From Rhynchopus sp. YZ270_cl-10 (lineage: Eukaryota > Euglenozoa > Diplonemea > Diplonemida > Diplonemidae): a stretch of 64,000 bases of DNA. Below are positions 42,163 to 54,844 of the stretch, one piece after another (position 1 is the first letter of the stretch; the number at the start of each line of letters is the position of its first letter). Location: positions 186,001-250,000 of the forward strand of contig OZ037895.1 of assembly GCA_964035575.1 (NCBI GenBank). Direction: 5' to 3'. The notes beneath the pieces are model-generated. The model did no database searches. It worked only from the letters and a program-made list of their open reading frames with translations, and had not been told where the DNA came from. A program made the position numbers and the translations under genes.

Positions 42163-45082
42163 TGGGTAAAAAAGAGAGAGAGAGAGACAGAGAGGGGGTA
42201 TAAACTCTATTTGAACACAACAAGAAATGGGTTTTTTTTTTTTTCAAAAAAAAAGTTTATGAGATGAACCTAAGCCTCTTGCTTGGTCACCTAAAAATGG
42301 GGTAAAAAAAAAGCAAAAAAAAAAAAAAAAAAAAAATAGAACTCACAAAAAAGGAAAATAAAGATATGCATCAACTCGGAATCGAGATTGGAAACCCCCA
42401 GGTATCGATGAGAGTTGATATTGAAAAAAAAGAGGGGAAAGGTCTTCCTTGGAGAAAAAAAAAAAACGAACCAGAAAAATAATGTAATATTCATTTGGTG
42501 CGAATCAATGGATGACCCCCCCTCGAGGAGGAAGGTATAGTGCAAAATTTCTTTGTGCACACAAAACATCTCCTCCCGGTATTTATTTTTTTTCCTCTTT
42601 GGGAAAAAAAAAAACCACAGCGTCAAAACATAGTCGGACCGTTTGTATAGCCATGAAAACATATGTTAACCGGGAGTTTTTTTATATAATCAAATCGCAT
42701 TTTTTTATACATTTTTTTTTTTTAAATAAGAGATCAGTCAAGAGATCATCAGAGCATTGCTTTTTTTTTCCCAACGAAAAAAAAAGGGGGGGAAACAAAA
42801 ACAAAAAACAAAAAAAATTATAGGATAATCTTGAGCCTCAGACAAGAGAATCTTAGTACATCGCGTGGTCGGATAATGTTATGCAGAGGGTGATCGACCA
42901 CACACAATATCACAAAAAATAATTTGTGGGGGATTTAAATGGGGGTTTTTTATGAAGCTTTTTTTGTTTGTTTTGTGCTCTTTGTTATGAGAAGGGGTGA
43001 CACCTTTAAACCGGAGACAATAAGCTTCCCTTTTTGTGTTTTTTGTGTCAGCTCGTTGCTACGGGGTTGTGTGTCTATTTTTTATTTTTTTACAAGTGGT
43101 GCCAGTCTTTTTGTCATAATCGCCTGAAGAAACACTTTGGGTAATTAAATCCTGTCATTGGGCAAAGCATTCCTGCAGAAGGAGCAGTGATATTTATTTT
43201 TTACTCAAAAAAAAAAAAAAAGAAAAGCCAGACCCTCTTGCAAACCCCCCCTGCCTCCAAAAAAAAAAGACAGTGTTCTGCCCTATCTTCCATCTGGGGG
43301 TTTGTTAGCTTAGACAATGTGCTCTTTCGGTGTTTAATTGATTGTAGACAAAATAAAAAATGGCATTTTTTTTTCGCAAAGGGGTAGGGGGGGTTTTTTT
43401 GGTGCATTACAGTAACAGTATCTATATTTGCTTATAATCCACAAAGAGAACTTGAAAAAAAGGGTGCACGTCACCGTTCATCGGCGGACGCAGACACTAA
43501 TGAAAAGAAAGAAGGAAATAAAGGAAAGAAGAGCAGATGAACCTAAGCCTCCGCTTAGTAATCTTTGGATCACAACAACAACAACAAAAAATTTTTGTAA
43601 GATGAATGTGCCTCTCGTGCACACACATCGTAAAAAAATTGGGCTAACCGAAGCGCCTGAAACGCTTGGTCGAGACAGAAGGAGTCCTGTCACTGCTTTT
43701 TTTTGTAGTTTCGACAATCACCCTTGTCCGAGGACGGGTTCTGTATACTAAGTCGCCCAAAGATTTGTTTTAAAAGTTTGACGAAAAAAAGGGTTAAACA
43801 TGCCACTCATTACCGCAATAAACGCGGGTATTTGAAAACGAAAAAAAAAAAAAAAGGTGAAGTTGATATGTGCAAAACGCCTCTGGAATGCAGGCACCGA
43901 CACTCACACGGGTTATCAAACCCCCCCGGAATGTTGTTGAGAGTTTGCAACACTCCGGGGGTTTCAATAACGGTGGAGAAGGAAAATGTGTTTTTTTTTC
44001 AGACAAAAAAAGCTGAAATTGCAAAAAACAAACCTCACCCAGATCTCTGGGTGGAGACGGATTAAATGCAAAAAAAAATATATATGAGTGGGTTATCCAC
44101 ATGGGTTTATTCTGGAAGGGGGGAATAGTTGGCAAACAAACATACACGGTGCAAGGCACGTCGTTACGCCACCACAGAAACTCGCAAGTATTTGATATGA
44201 ATCAAATAGCAAATATGTTTCAAAGAGAGAAAGAAAAAGAGAGAGAAAGCGAGACGGGGTTCGGGGAAAGAGAAAAGCGGTGAGGGTGGGAAGTGGTAAG
44301 GGGTGGGGATTTTTAAACTTTTTTTTTTGAAAATATTTTTTTCAAAAGTCTCATGGTTTCGTCACCGTTGGCATTAGTTTCCCTTTTTTTTTTTTCAAGG
44401 TATAGTTTCCCGCCTCGCGGGGTGCCGCAGCAGTTGTTTTTTTTCGCTTTTTTGATAAATTGTTGGAGTAGTGTAGTTTGCCTCGGGTTGTGTTGCCACA
44501 GTTTTGTGCAATCTCCACTTTCAGACACAGTTTTTGTGGCATGCCATGCAAAAAAATTTGCAATTTGCGTCACCCCCCGCGCAGTCAGAAACTATGTTTT
44601 TTGATGATCTTTATTCTTGCTCTTTGTCATCACAAAATTCCGTTGTATTTAATACATTATGGCATTGTCGTGAGAGCATCAAACTTTTTCTATAAAGAAT
44701 AAAAGGAACATTTCGCTCGTTTTTTTTTTTCTACTCCCCCTCTACAGGTAGAGCGAACAAAAAGACAACCAATGAAACGCGTGGTTCTTCTTCTCTTCTT
44801 CAACAGCACAACCCCCAAAAGGTTCTCCATTGTTACACCATGCGAGGTGAAAAAGAGGTGGTGCAAATGGTATCAAAAAAGTGGGATTATTAGAATAACA
44901 CGGCATCCATAAGCCCTTACCAGGACCTACCCTCCGGAGGTAAAAATACCACCTCCCACCTCTTACATTAAGCCCTTAATTTTAAGGCACTCTAAAATTA
45001 AGGGCTTAATTTAAGGGCTTAGTTTCTTACTAAGAGCTTACTAAGGGCTTAGTAAGAAATTAAGGGCTTAATTTAAGGGCTT

Positions 45083-45455
45083 AAAAAGACACAGTACACA
45101 CAGTATACACAGTATACACAGTATACACAGTATACACAGTATACACAGTATACACAGTATACACAGTATACACAGTATACACAGTATACACAGTATACAC
45201 AGTATACACAGTATACACAGTATACACAGTATACACAGTATACACAGTATACACAGTATACACAGTATACACAGTATACACAGTATACACAGTATACACA
45301 GTATACACAGTATACACAGTATACACAGTATACACAGTATACACAGTATACACAGTATACACAGTATACACAGTATACACAGTATACACAGTATACACAG
45401 TATACACAGTATACACAGTATACACAGTATACACAGTATACACAGTATACACAGT
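45083..45455 (+). repeat. TATACACAG 9-bp microsatellite, about 41 copies
   Basis: Nearly perfect tandem array inside the element 44899-46243. It translates to endless YTV or CVY triplets in the minus frames, which I reject as protein. Perfect units suggest recent expansion. Confidence 0.95.
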
Positions 45456-45472
45456 TTTCACAGGGGATTGGG

Positions 45473-45654
45473 AGTACAGTACAGTACAGTACAGTACAGT
45501 ACAGTACAGTACAGTACAGTACAGTACAGTACAGTACAGTACAGTACAGTACAGTACAGTACAGTACAGTACAGTACAGTACAGTACAGTACAGTACAGT
45601 ACAGTACAGTACAGTACAGTACAGTACAGTACAGTACAGTACAGTACAGTACAG
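45473..45654 (+). repeat. ACAGT 5-bp microsatellite, about 36 copies
   Basis: Perfect tandem ACAGT array separated from the 9-bp array by about 18 bp. Both units contain ACAG, so one may have seeded the other. Confidence 0.95.
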
Positions 45655-47114
45655 TGAAAGGGCCGCCCGCCGCAGGCGGAAACTTTTATATGCCGTGCAC
45701 TTTTCCAAGTGGTCTGAAGAGTGATCTGACCACATTGTCCCAGTATAACATACGTCTGTGAGAGCCTGTGAGAGCTTACTGAGAGCTAGTGAAAAAATCT
45801 CTTCCCGTTCATAGATCACCCAGTCTAGCGTGGGTCCCACAGAAATGAAGTACAGATGCATTTTGCAACGGGTGTGGATCCCGGGGACAAGATGCACTAC
45901 AATATGGAGGACCACAAAAGCATGGGTAGGGGCTAGATTCGCTGTACAACAACGTACTCGCCATGCCGGTTAATAGTATACCTGCAGGCAAATGAAATTT
46001 CACTCATATTTTCGCAGGTGCACTTTTCCCAAGGTAAAATCACTACCAAAAAAAACTCGCCCTCCAAAAATGGGCGAGTTTTTTCTACTCGCCCGCACAG
46101 TATGCCTAGGGTAAGTGCACTCTTGGTAAGCTCTTTTTAAGCCCTTAAATTAAGCCCTTAATTTTAGCTGATCCCAAAATTAAGGGCTTAAAAAATTAAG
46201 AGGTGGAGCTCATATCCCTTAGTAAGGGCTTATGGATGCCGTGAATAAGATTAAAGAAAACAAAAAGGGGGAACGGGGGGAGGATTCCCCAGGGGGAAGT
46301 TCAATAGGTGCACGACGGTGAAGTAAATAACAACCCTGTGGTTTTACTTTTTTTTTGATTTCACCGGAATATTCACCACGCTGCACGCTACGTTCAAGAT
46401 TTTGCAAAAAGAAACATCTGAACGTTGGAAATGGAATGAAAAAAAAGGCGCACCAAAAAAAAAAAGGAGCCCCAATATTGCTGGACACTTGAAAATGTGG
46501 ATAAAATAAAATGGTTATTTGGGAGGGTGGTCTCCAGGTTTTCGCACATTGGAACGACAAAAAAAAAAAAAATCGCACACAGTCTTTTCGCGCAGAGCGA
46601 AAGGGGTGTGCAGGCTTGAGAGTAGAAGACCCCACTTTATTTTCATTTTTTTTTTTTTTTTCTTTTCCCCATTTTATGGTGCTCCGGGAGGGGGTCGATA
46701 TTGACAGGTCGTTGACCGATTTCCAAAAGCACCAATTTTAGTGCAAATGGGTTGAACCATTTCTATGGGGGAAACACACCACCAAAAGAAAGGAGCATAT
46801 TTACAACGTACCGACACTACACATCAGGAAGATGAAAAAAAAAAGGGTATGAAAATTTGCTAAAGATGAGCCTTCAAGCCACTCAAAGATTCCGTCTGAG
46901 TATATTGGTTTTAATTTTTTTTTTTTTTTTGTGACAATTTCAGGGTTTTATCTTGAAAAAGCATTTTAAAATTCTACCCGGTCTACCCGGTCTGGCAAAA
47001 AAGTGGTCAAAAAAATTTTTTCGCCTCCGGCGAAAATGTCCCGGTAAACCGTTAAAATTGCTGCATTCACTCGCATATTGCATATCATCTCACGTTCCCC
47101 ACCTTTGCGGAATA

Positions 47115-47340
47115 AGAATACAAAAAGAAACGGCAGTCATGGCAAAGGTTCCTGGCGAAGCCACGGTACGCAACATTTCTAAAAAAATGTTGACATCAAA
47201 TGGCACTGTCGTTGGTCATTATCGTCAGTTCCCGTAAATGTTACTTCCATATTTTGCTGAACGATAGTTTTGGCGAAGCCACGGTACGCAACATTTCAAA
47301 ATATTGTGCTTAAAATTGCACATTTTACAGCCAAACTATG
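47115..47340. repeat. Dispersed repeat R1 with two GCGTACCGT-hairpin motifs (inverted copy at 59540-59720)
   Basis: About 210 bp here matches the reverse complement of 59540-59720: AAAAGAAACGGC-GTCATGGCA, AAGGTTCCTGGCGAA-CCACG, GTACGCAACATTTC, AAATGGCACT-TCGTTGGTCA, then a second GGCGAAGCCACGGTACGCAA and TTAAAATTGCACATTTT-C. It is the clearest long dispersed repeat in opposite orientations in the window. Confidence 0.7.
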
Positions 47341-47361
47341 TCATGGGTGGCTTGCAATCTT

Positions 47362-47383
47362 GCGCCGCAGGCGCACGGTACGC
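47362..47383 (-). repeat. GCGTACCGT-hairpin cassette, representative
   Basis: The composite GCGTACCGT immediately followed by a perfect hairpin with a 3-nt loop. GCGCC-TGC-GGCGC: 12691, 29841, 30275, 40435 (reverse), 47362 (reverse). TGGC-TTC-GCCA or its complement: 47152, 47271, 59579, 59663. With an A/T spacer before the hairpin: 54853, 54958. Stems differ while pairing is kept. I cannot assign a function; it resembles the GC hairpins at Helitron 3' ends but lacks a consistent CTRR. Confidence 0.65.
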
Positions 47384-49166
47384 TTCTTTTTTCCTTTCGC
47401 CATGCTGCATGCTTCCTTTTCCTTCGGCGTTTGACCAATTGGGTCGCGTTCTGGCTGTGACGGGGTCACTTTGTTCATGAGGCCAGTTCTGGTCACTCTT
47501 AGAGGTTTGTGTGAGGTACCCCCAAGATATATCATTTTGGTTTTTTTTTTGGCCTGGCCGGGTGATTATTTTTTTTTTTCCCCCCAGACCGGGTAAATAT
47601 TTTTTTTTTTATTTTACCCGGTCTAGGGACCACTAACATATAAGGAGATAAAACCCTGGTGACAATCGCCCACAGAGGTAGGTTACTGTCAACAGTGTTT
47701 GCCCGAAGGCTATTGTACTTTTAAAAAAAAAGATATACACGCAGATCGTCGGTCTGCTTTTTTTTCTTCTTTTTTTGATTCAAAAGTTTGGTTTTTGGTC
47801 TTCAGATGTTCAAGGGAAAACAGATTTTTTTTTTGTTGCCGACTCCCGAGGTAAGAGATCTACACTCATATGTCACCCCGAAAGGCTATGGTACAGAGTT
47901 ATGCTTGATAAATTGTTGGTGTAGGTGTAGTTCCCTCGGGGTTGTGTTGCCACAGTTTGTGCAATATCCGCTTTCCTATTTTTTTTTTTTAAACGCCGAA
48001 GAAGACAAAAAAAAGGAGGGAGTTATTTAAGATGGGGCTTAAGTCACTATGCTTAGTCACCTTGAACGGGAAAGAGATCGGGGACGTTCTTTGATAAAAT
48101 ATTGAAATGAAAAAAAAAAAAAAATGCTAATGTGGTATAGGGTTCTCCACCCCCCTAAAAATTGAAGATTATCATCAAAACAAAAAATAAATAAAGATAC
48201 CACGATTGGTTTTGATATGCTTGAACCGACTGATAATTGAGTGATTTAACACTAAGTCGGGTGTCGTAAAATTGATTTTTGAAGGGAAAAGGGGAAGGGG
48301 GAAGATAGGGAAAGAAGAAGAAAAAAAATAAAGCATGGTTACTAGCTACCAGCAAATAACTATTTATGTTGCAGAGTGCAAAGGAGTTTTTTTTTTGTTT
48401 TGTTTTTTTGTTTTTTTGAAAAATTGTTGGATTAGTGTAGCTGCCATATAGACAATCTTCACTGTACCATATACTGTTGTTTTTTTGTAAATACATTTAA
48501 CCAACTCGGTCATTGAGTGTGAAATGCAGACCAAAACAGAAAACAACAACACCCATTTTGCTAAACCCAGCAAGGGTAACCAAGGGAAGCAGGAAAAAAA
48601 TACCCCACACCAAAGAAAGAGATTAGATGCTTACCTAAGACTAGCACGTTAGTCACCTTTCATCATAAAAAGTGATGCGGGTCGTAACAAGAGTGAACGG
48701 GGGAAGGCGTTCGCCGCTCGTTACTAACTAACGAAAATACAAATAAAAACTAAAAAAAAAATGTGTGAAATATTTGAGGTGGTGAAAGGGGTTTGTGTGA
48801 TGGGGGAAAAGCCCACAACATATTTCAAGCAAAGCAACAGGCGTGATGTTAGACCCAGGACTCTCAGATTTGGAAAACCAGAGAAACCACTGGAAATTCT
48901 GTTTAAAATTATTTCATATACTTTCTATTCCACTCAGAAGGTATAATTGGGTGCACTAAATGTACCCTGCTTTAAAAATCATCCAACTTAGCCTTTGAAC
49001 AAAGTAAACAAGAAAAAAATGAGATTCTTTTTTGTGAGATGAACCTAAGCCTTTGTGCAGTCTATCAGTCACCTATAAAATGAAGAAAAACTTGTAAGAT
49101 GATGACACCTCTCTAACAAAAAAGTAAGTAAATCACCACTGGGAGTGGCAATGAATTCCCCCCCCC

Positions 49167-50015
49167 CCTAGGCATACTGTGCAGGCGAGCCGTTTTTAGG
49201 CGAGTTTTTCGTTTTCCTGATTTTCAGGAAAAACTCGCCAAAAACTCGCCCTACTCGCCCATTACTCGCCTATTACTCGCCAAAACTCGCCAAAAACTCG
49301 CCAAAACTCGCCTAAACTCGCCAAAAACTCGCCTTAACTCGCCTAAACTCGCCCACATTTGGGTGCAAATCCTGGTGCACATACGCACCTTGGGGGTGAA
49401 AATGTGCACCAGGATGTGAAAATGGAGGGCGGGGGTGACTGATGACAACATGCCACTCGAAAACACACAAAAAAATTGAAATTGTGTCACTTGTACGTCT
49501 AAAGGCAACCATGTCACGGCAGTGGCTGACAGGCATGTATGTAAACACTTGCTCCAGGGGAAGATCCAAGCGTGCCATAGATCCCGGGGGACAAGACGTG
49601 CTACAATCCGGAGGATGACGAAGACATGAGCCGGGGCTACACTCGCTGTACAATGTCCTCGCCATGCCGGTAAATGGCAACCCTGCAGGCCACCCCTTGG
49701 CGGTATTCCACCACGACTACATCGCACCCATCTGTGCAAACTTCATGGATCCGCAGAAGCTACAGCTGGACTGGTGGTACTGGTTGTGGAAGCCTACAAA
49801 GCAAACTGTAGAGGTCTTGTTCAAGTGGAACGAAAAAAATTTTCTCTTCAAAACTCAAATTTCCCTCATATTTTCGTGTGTACACTTTTCCCAAGGTAAA
49901 ATCCCTACCAAAAAAAAAAAACTCGCCAAAACTCGCCCCCCAAAAATGGGCGAGTTTTAGGCGAGTTTTTGGCGAGTAGGCGAGTTTTTTTACTCGCCCG
50001 CACAGTATGCCTAGG
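49167..50015. mobile_element. 849-bp TIR element with CTCGCC tandem repeats
   Basis: Ends CCTAGGCATACTGTGC and GCACAGTATGCCTAGG are inverted copies set in C/G runs. Next to each end are arrays of ACTCGCCAAA / GGCGAGTTTT units (49195-49355, 49920-50000). The middle (49500-49900) is GC-richer and homologous to about 45820-46060. It holds a 98-codon frame (49664-49960) without similarity that I recognise, perhaps a remnant of a passenger gene. Confidence 0.65.
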
Positions 50016-50018
50016 GGG

Positions 50019-50609
50019 GGTCAAATGCACTTAAAAAAACGATACAAACGTCATTTTTTCGAGTTTTTGATAAAAACGCATTATTTTGGATGATTGAGTA
50101 GAAATTTTGACCAAGAACCTCTCAAAAACATCGTGGGGGGTGGTTTTCACGCCAGAGGGGGATCACATGCACCCCAAATGGTGAAATTCCAAAAAAAAAA
50201 AAAAATTGCCCATGACTGGTACCGGCCCCACCAATTCCTTAAGGAATTAAATTCCGATTTTTTTCATTTTTTTTGCGATTTTTTTGCTCAAAAATTGACG
50301 ATACCCTGTTTTCGGGGCAAAACTCTCTAATTTTGGGCAGTTCCGTGTGAAAATATGCAAAAATAGTCAAAAATTGGAAAATCGTTAAGGAAATCGTTAA
50401 GGAAATCCTTAACGACTTAACGTGGGGTATCAATCATGGGCAATTTTTCAATTTTCACGTTTTAACACCTCCTGGGCCCGAAGAATGGGTCAAAACCGAC
50501 CGACAAACAGTTTTCCACACGATATGTGTCACATTTTCGGGTCAGATTCACTTAGAAATGCGTTTTTATCAAAAACTGAAAAAAGTGGGTTTGTATCACC
50601 CATTTGACC
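50019..50609. mobile_element. 591-bp element with long imperfect TIRs, adjoining the previous one
   Basis: GGTCAAATG, GATACAAAC, AGTTTTTGATAAAAACGCAT at the left pair with ATGCGTTTTTATCAAAAACT, GTTTGTATC, CATTTGACC at the right (about 60-bp arms). Inner inverted blocks AAATTGCCCATGA/TCATGGGCAATTT and CCTTAAGGAATT lie at 50205-50450. It shares the G-run boundary with the element at 49167-50015, so the pair may have inserted together or one into the edge of the other. Confidence 0.6.
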
Positions 50610-52488
50610 GCCCCTACCCCCCCCCCCCCCCAGAACCGTTTATTCTTCTTGCCTGTAAAGAAGTGGCGAGAACGACGTCAGTTTGCATAAATTTTATTTT
50701 GTTTTTTTTTCACAATTTTTTGCGGAGAATCGGGGGGAGGAGAACGGAAAAACCCGAATACAGCGCCAAACGCCTCTAGGAATGGAGGGGTTTTTTTTGA
50801 ACAGAACTGGCATGATTTCTTTTGTTGTGTCGACCATCACTTCGCTCCAAAAAAAAACGGAACAAAGTTCTGTACTAAAAGGTTGCCGACGCCTTTGCAC
50901 TTTTTTTTAAAAAAAATTAACTTGGTACTAACCCCGGCAACAACGTATTGTTCTGCGTGGGCTAGCGGGTCTTGCGATCCCGTTTGGTCTTTTTAATCAT
51001 TGTGTTTTTTTTGGGGGGAAAAAAATTTGGAATAGTGTAGTTGCCACCTGTGCAAGCTCCACTGCCTTTTTTTAAAACTCAAATCTACCCTCTCATGAAC
51101 ATACACACATCTTTAGAGAAAAGTTTTTTACGTTGTGTGTAGCCTAAGGGAAAGGGGATTGATGATGTGGAAATTAATGCAGACACACCTCCGACTGACC
51201 CTTGAAGGCAGCAAAAGGGGAAGACGTTACAGGCTTGTGCCAAATAACGTTCAACTCGCCTACTCGGCAATCGTTTTCGAAAAAGAAAAAGAAAACATCC
51301 TCGCTGTGTGGAAAAGCCAAACTTTACTGTCTTGCGTTGAGAAAATATTGTGATGATATTTTTTTTTGTTCGTCTCTTGTTTTCTCTGTTTTCCTATGTG
51401 CAAAGGGAAGGGGAAAGAGAAAATGGAGAAGATGGATGGGGAATATAAAAAAAAAACAAGAACCTTGTATTGCTAAGTCACCTTGTAAAATGCACACGCA
51501 AAGCTCTCATGGAATACTGATTTGTTTGTTTCTCGAAGTCCAATAAACCCAGAGATATTGTATCCTTTAAGCAATGTCGAGCATATTTTAGTGTCAATAT
51601 AAGAAAAAACTTGGGTGATGCATGCGCTACGTCGCACTCGTACTCATCCCCAAAAGTAAAAACAAAAAATAATGTAATTTGAAATACAAAGCCCTCTCAT
51701 GGCAATGTACCTAAAAATAAATAAACAAAAAAAACCAAAATGATAACAACAAAAGTTTGCTTGACAAACCTTGTGTAGAGCTGAAAATCGCACGTCTTTT
51801 AAATACCTCCAATAAAACATAACCACTCGGTACAATTAGCTATTGGGTACGAAAACTTTAAAAAAAAAAAATGCCCCCACGAGGGGGGAACATAACACAA
51901 AAAAAAAATAGTATATGGGGAACCACTTAAGGCATTTGGGTAAGGGGGAGGGAACTAATACAAACTGTTAGAACAAAACAAAAAACAAACAAGCTTTTTT
52001 GTGGTTACTGGAGCATTCAGGGGTCAGGATACGGGGGAGAAGCTGACGCTTAACTTACATATTTTAAAAGGGGGAAAAAAAACAGAAATTATGAATAGAT
52101 GAACGCGCCTCTCGTGCACACACGATCTTCATAAAATTTATCCTTGACTTTTTGGTGTTGATTGGCGGGGATTTTTTTCTCTCTTTTTTTAAAAAAAAAT
52201 TTGACCTAAATATAAGCAGATAATGTAGGAGGTATCAAAACCACATTATGAATACAAAAAGATGCGCACAACACGTACTGTTATCCCGTTCCTATTTACA
52301 CTAGTAAAAATAAAAAATTAGTTTCATATACTTTCAAATCAAAGAGAAAGTACAAAGCAATAAAAAATAACAACAAAAAAAAAACAAAAATAACAGATGA
52401 AAGTGCCTATTAATGCACATCAGTTTCATCTAGTTTGTATAGAAAAAAAAAAAAACAAAATTATATCAAAAAAAGAAGAAAGCTTGAA

Positions 52489-52518
52489 AGATGAATGTGC
52501 CTCTCGTGCACACATCTT
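52489..52518 (+). repeat. Short hairpin family B (GATGAATGTGCCTCTCGTGCAC)
   Basis: About 30 nt: AAGATGAA, then TGTGC-CTCTCGT-GCACA hairpin, then CACATC. It shares leader and loop with family A but has a different stem. Copies: 5933, 7178, 21792, 25221, 26728, 28900, 43599, 52098, 52395, 52489, 52729 and, reversed, 7752. In 52395 the loop changes (CTATTAAT) while GTGC/GCAC is kept. Confidence 0.72.
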
Positions 52519-53367
52519 GGTATTAACAACGCTGGGTCTTGGACTCAGACACCTATTTTATGGGGCACGATCCCCTGCAGAGTCATCAAAAAAGACTAAA
52601 TACAACGGTGTTTGGGTAATGTAAGCTAAAAAAAAGCCGTTATTGATCCTCTTATCAGAGCTGTAACAATAGCAAAATAAAAAACCACTGTCAGTTCGCA
52701 AAAAAAAGAAAAGAAAAGAAAACTTGTAAGATGAATGTGTCTCTCGTGCACACACATCATCAAAAAAAAAGAGAAAGAGGGAGAGAAAAAAAAACATTGT
52801 CACAATGTACTGTGCACACACATCAACAGGGGATAAAAAGTAAGCAGCTACAGAGCTTCAACAACAGACCATCAGCGCACAGGGAGGGTATGGGGGGTAG
52901 GGTATAGGGAAAGAAAATTAAAGCAGATGGCGTGATGTATTTTTTGTTTTGTTTTGAAATAAAATAAAATAAAAATAGATTCGTTGTAGACGCTCCCTCA
53001 CGGATGTGTCCTCAACGTTTTTTTGAAAAAAAAATTTTACCATTCCTTTTTAGAGAACGGGGCATGTACGGTCCTGGAAGCTCCAAGAAAATGGAGTCGG
53101 TGGGCTAAAGAGGAAGTTGCCTTCTAAACGTGCACACAACTGGCAAAAAGGGGTGTCGTCACTCACCTGCGACGAGTAAATACCAAGTTTAAAAAAAAAA
53201 CATGTCAGCGACAGAGAGACAGACGCATAGGCGGTTTTGAGGGTGCGCTGGAGAGAATAATGACATTTCTGAGAGATTCTCTCGAAACACCCTTTTCACT
53301 GCGTGTCACACTCATCTGCTGCCACACATGATACATTTAACATCCATGGACAATACAAATTAATACT

Positions 53368-53402
<35 letters not shown>

Positions 53403-54529
53403 TAAAATGATGGCTGGCGTATGCCTGATGGCAAGAAGTATCAGCTAAAACGGAGTGCTGCCATCATTGGGGATAGGGGTAGGGAAATTGTTAAAATATA
53501 CGCTGCTACTCAAAAGGAAAAAGGAAAAGAAAAACATAAAATGATGCTCGTGAAAACGTATATTCTTCTGCGAAAAGGTAGAACGAAATAGCGGTTCACA
53601 AGCACCATAAAAAAGTGGGAAGAAAAAAAAAAAGTGAAACATAGTGGGAGGGTGACGCTCATCTCAGAGAGCAAAAAAAAAAGCACTTCCAAAAAAGAGG
53701 GGTTTTTTTGAAGAAATATGAAATGATGAAATAAAAGAGAGAAAGCTGAAGAGTGCAAAAAAAACGCCTCACCGTATATCGGCGGACGCAGAGACACACT
53801 GCTTCTCCACAAAGGTTTATCGAACCTCCCCCAGAGAGCGCTGCATTGGCTACCACGGGGGGGTTGTGTGCAGAATATGCACAATCATTAGGTAAAAAAT
53901 GTACGATTTCTCATAGTGGGAAATCACAAGCAATCACTGTGACTCACCCGATGTCATTTTTTTGTGTAATTTCCCACTATGGAGTGTTGCCTGGTGTTGT
54001 TTTGTGTTCAGATCCGTAGCTAAAAGGGGGGAAGATATCTGAGACAGATTAAAAAAAAACAGAAAAAAAAAGATACTCAAAAACGATAGCAAAACCTCTG
54101 TGTAAGTGTCAGGCGTTTCTTTTCTTTTCTTTTTTTTGTTTTGTGCATTAAATTGACAACCACCCAACTGAGGTGGGTTCTGATCTTTTCTTTATCTTGT
54201 TTTTTTTCTCCATTTTTTTAATACTATTCTCGTAAGCTCTAAGACTCTTTTCTCGTACCTCTTTTTATTAAAAGAAATGGTTGTGTGGGCACTCGGATGA
54301 TTTTTTTTTTAATTTTTGTGCAGAAAGTTGAAAGTGCAAAAACGCCTCACCGTTCCTCGGCGGACGCAGACACTGGATTTTTGAGACTATATGTTGTGAA
54401 AATAAGATAAGTATTTCACCTTGGTGTTTTTTCAACCCGGTTGTCTTTAATTCACTCACTTCACTGAATTAAAGACACTCGATTTGAAAAATGCCAACGA
54501 GTTGAAACACAACAACTTATATTCATATT

Positions 54530-54604
54530 TTTTTATCCACAACGACGAAGCTATAGTTGTGTATTCCTCTCTCTGAAATAAAGTTTCGCCGTTGTGGATA
54601 AAAA
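54530..54604. repeat. 75-bp fold-back
   Basis: TTTTTTATCCACAACG at the left and CGTTGTGGATAAAAAC at the right form the arms, with GACGAAGC and TTTCGCC extending them imperfectly. The loop contains CTCTCTCTG. It is a small fold-back of unknown class. Confidence 0.5.
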
Positions 54605-54844
54605 CACAAAAGTTTATAAGATGAACTTAAGCCTCTCATGCTCGGTTACCTTTTGACAGAAAAACTCTTTTGCGGGTTGAGCTAGGTTCCGAGCAGGGGA
54701 TTATCGTGCGGTTCGCATTTAGTTGAAATCAACTAAATCTTTTTTTGGGAGGGAAAAAAAAAAAAAAGAGGGGATTTTTGGGCACTTTTGGGGACCCCTC
54801 GCCCGACCCCCAGATGACTGGAATGATGGAACCATAAAATTTTT

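Larger units (their letters stand above)
44899..46243. mobile_element. 1345-bp TIR element carrying two microsatellites, 5-bp TSD
   Basis: Ends CACGGCATCCATAAGCCCTT and AAGGGCTTATGGATGCCGTG are inverted copies, flanked by AATAA (44894-44898, 46244-46248). Just inside both ends are arrays of TTAAGGGCTTAA-type palindromes. The interior carries the TATACACAG and ACAGT microsatellites, a GCCGCAGGCGG hairpin (about 45665), and at about 45800-46110 sequence homologous to the right half of the element at 49167-50015, including the terminus GCACAGTATGCCTAGG. It therefore looks like a nested or captured composite. Confidence 0.7.

Noticed and set aside
45073-45915. 280-residue frame with CVY repeats
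   Set aside because: Pure translation of the TATACACAG and ACAGT microsatellites.
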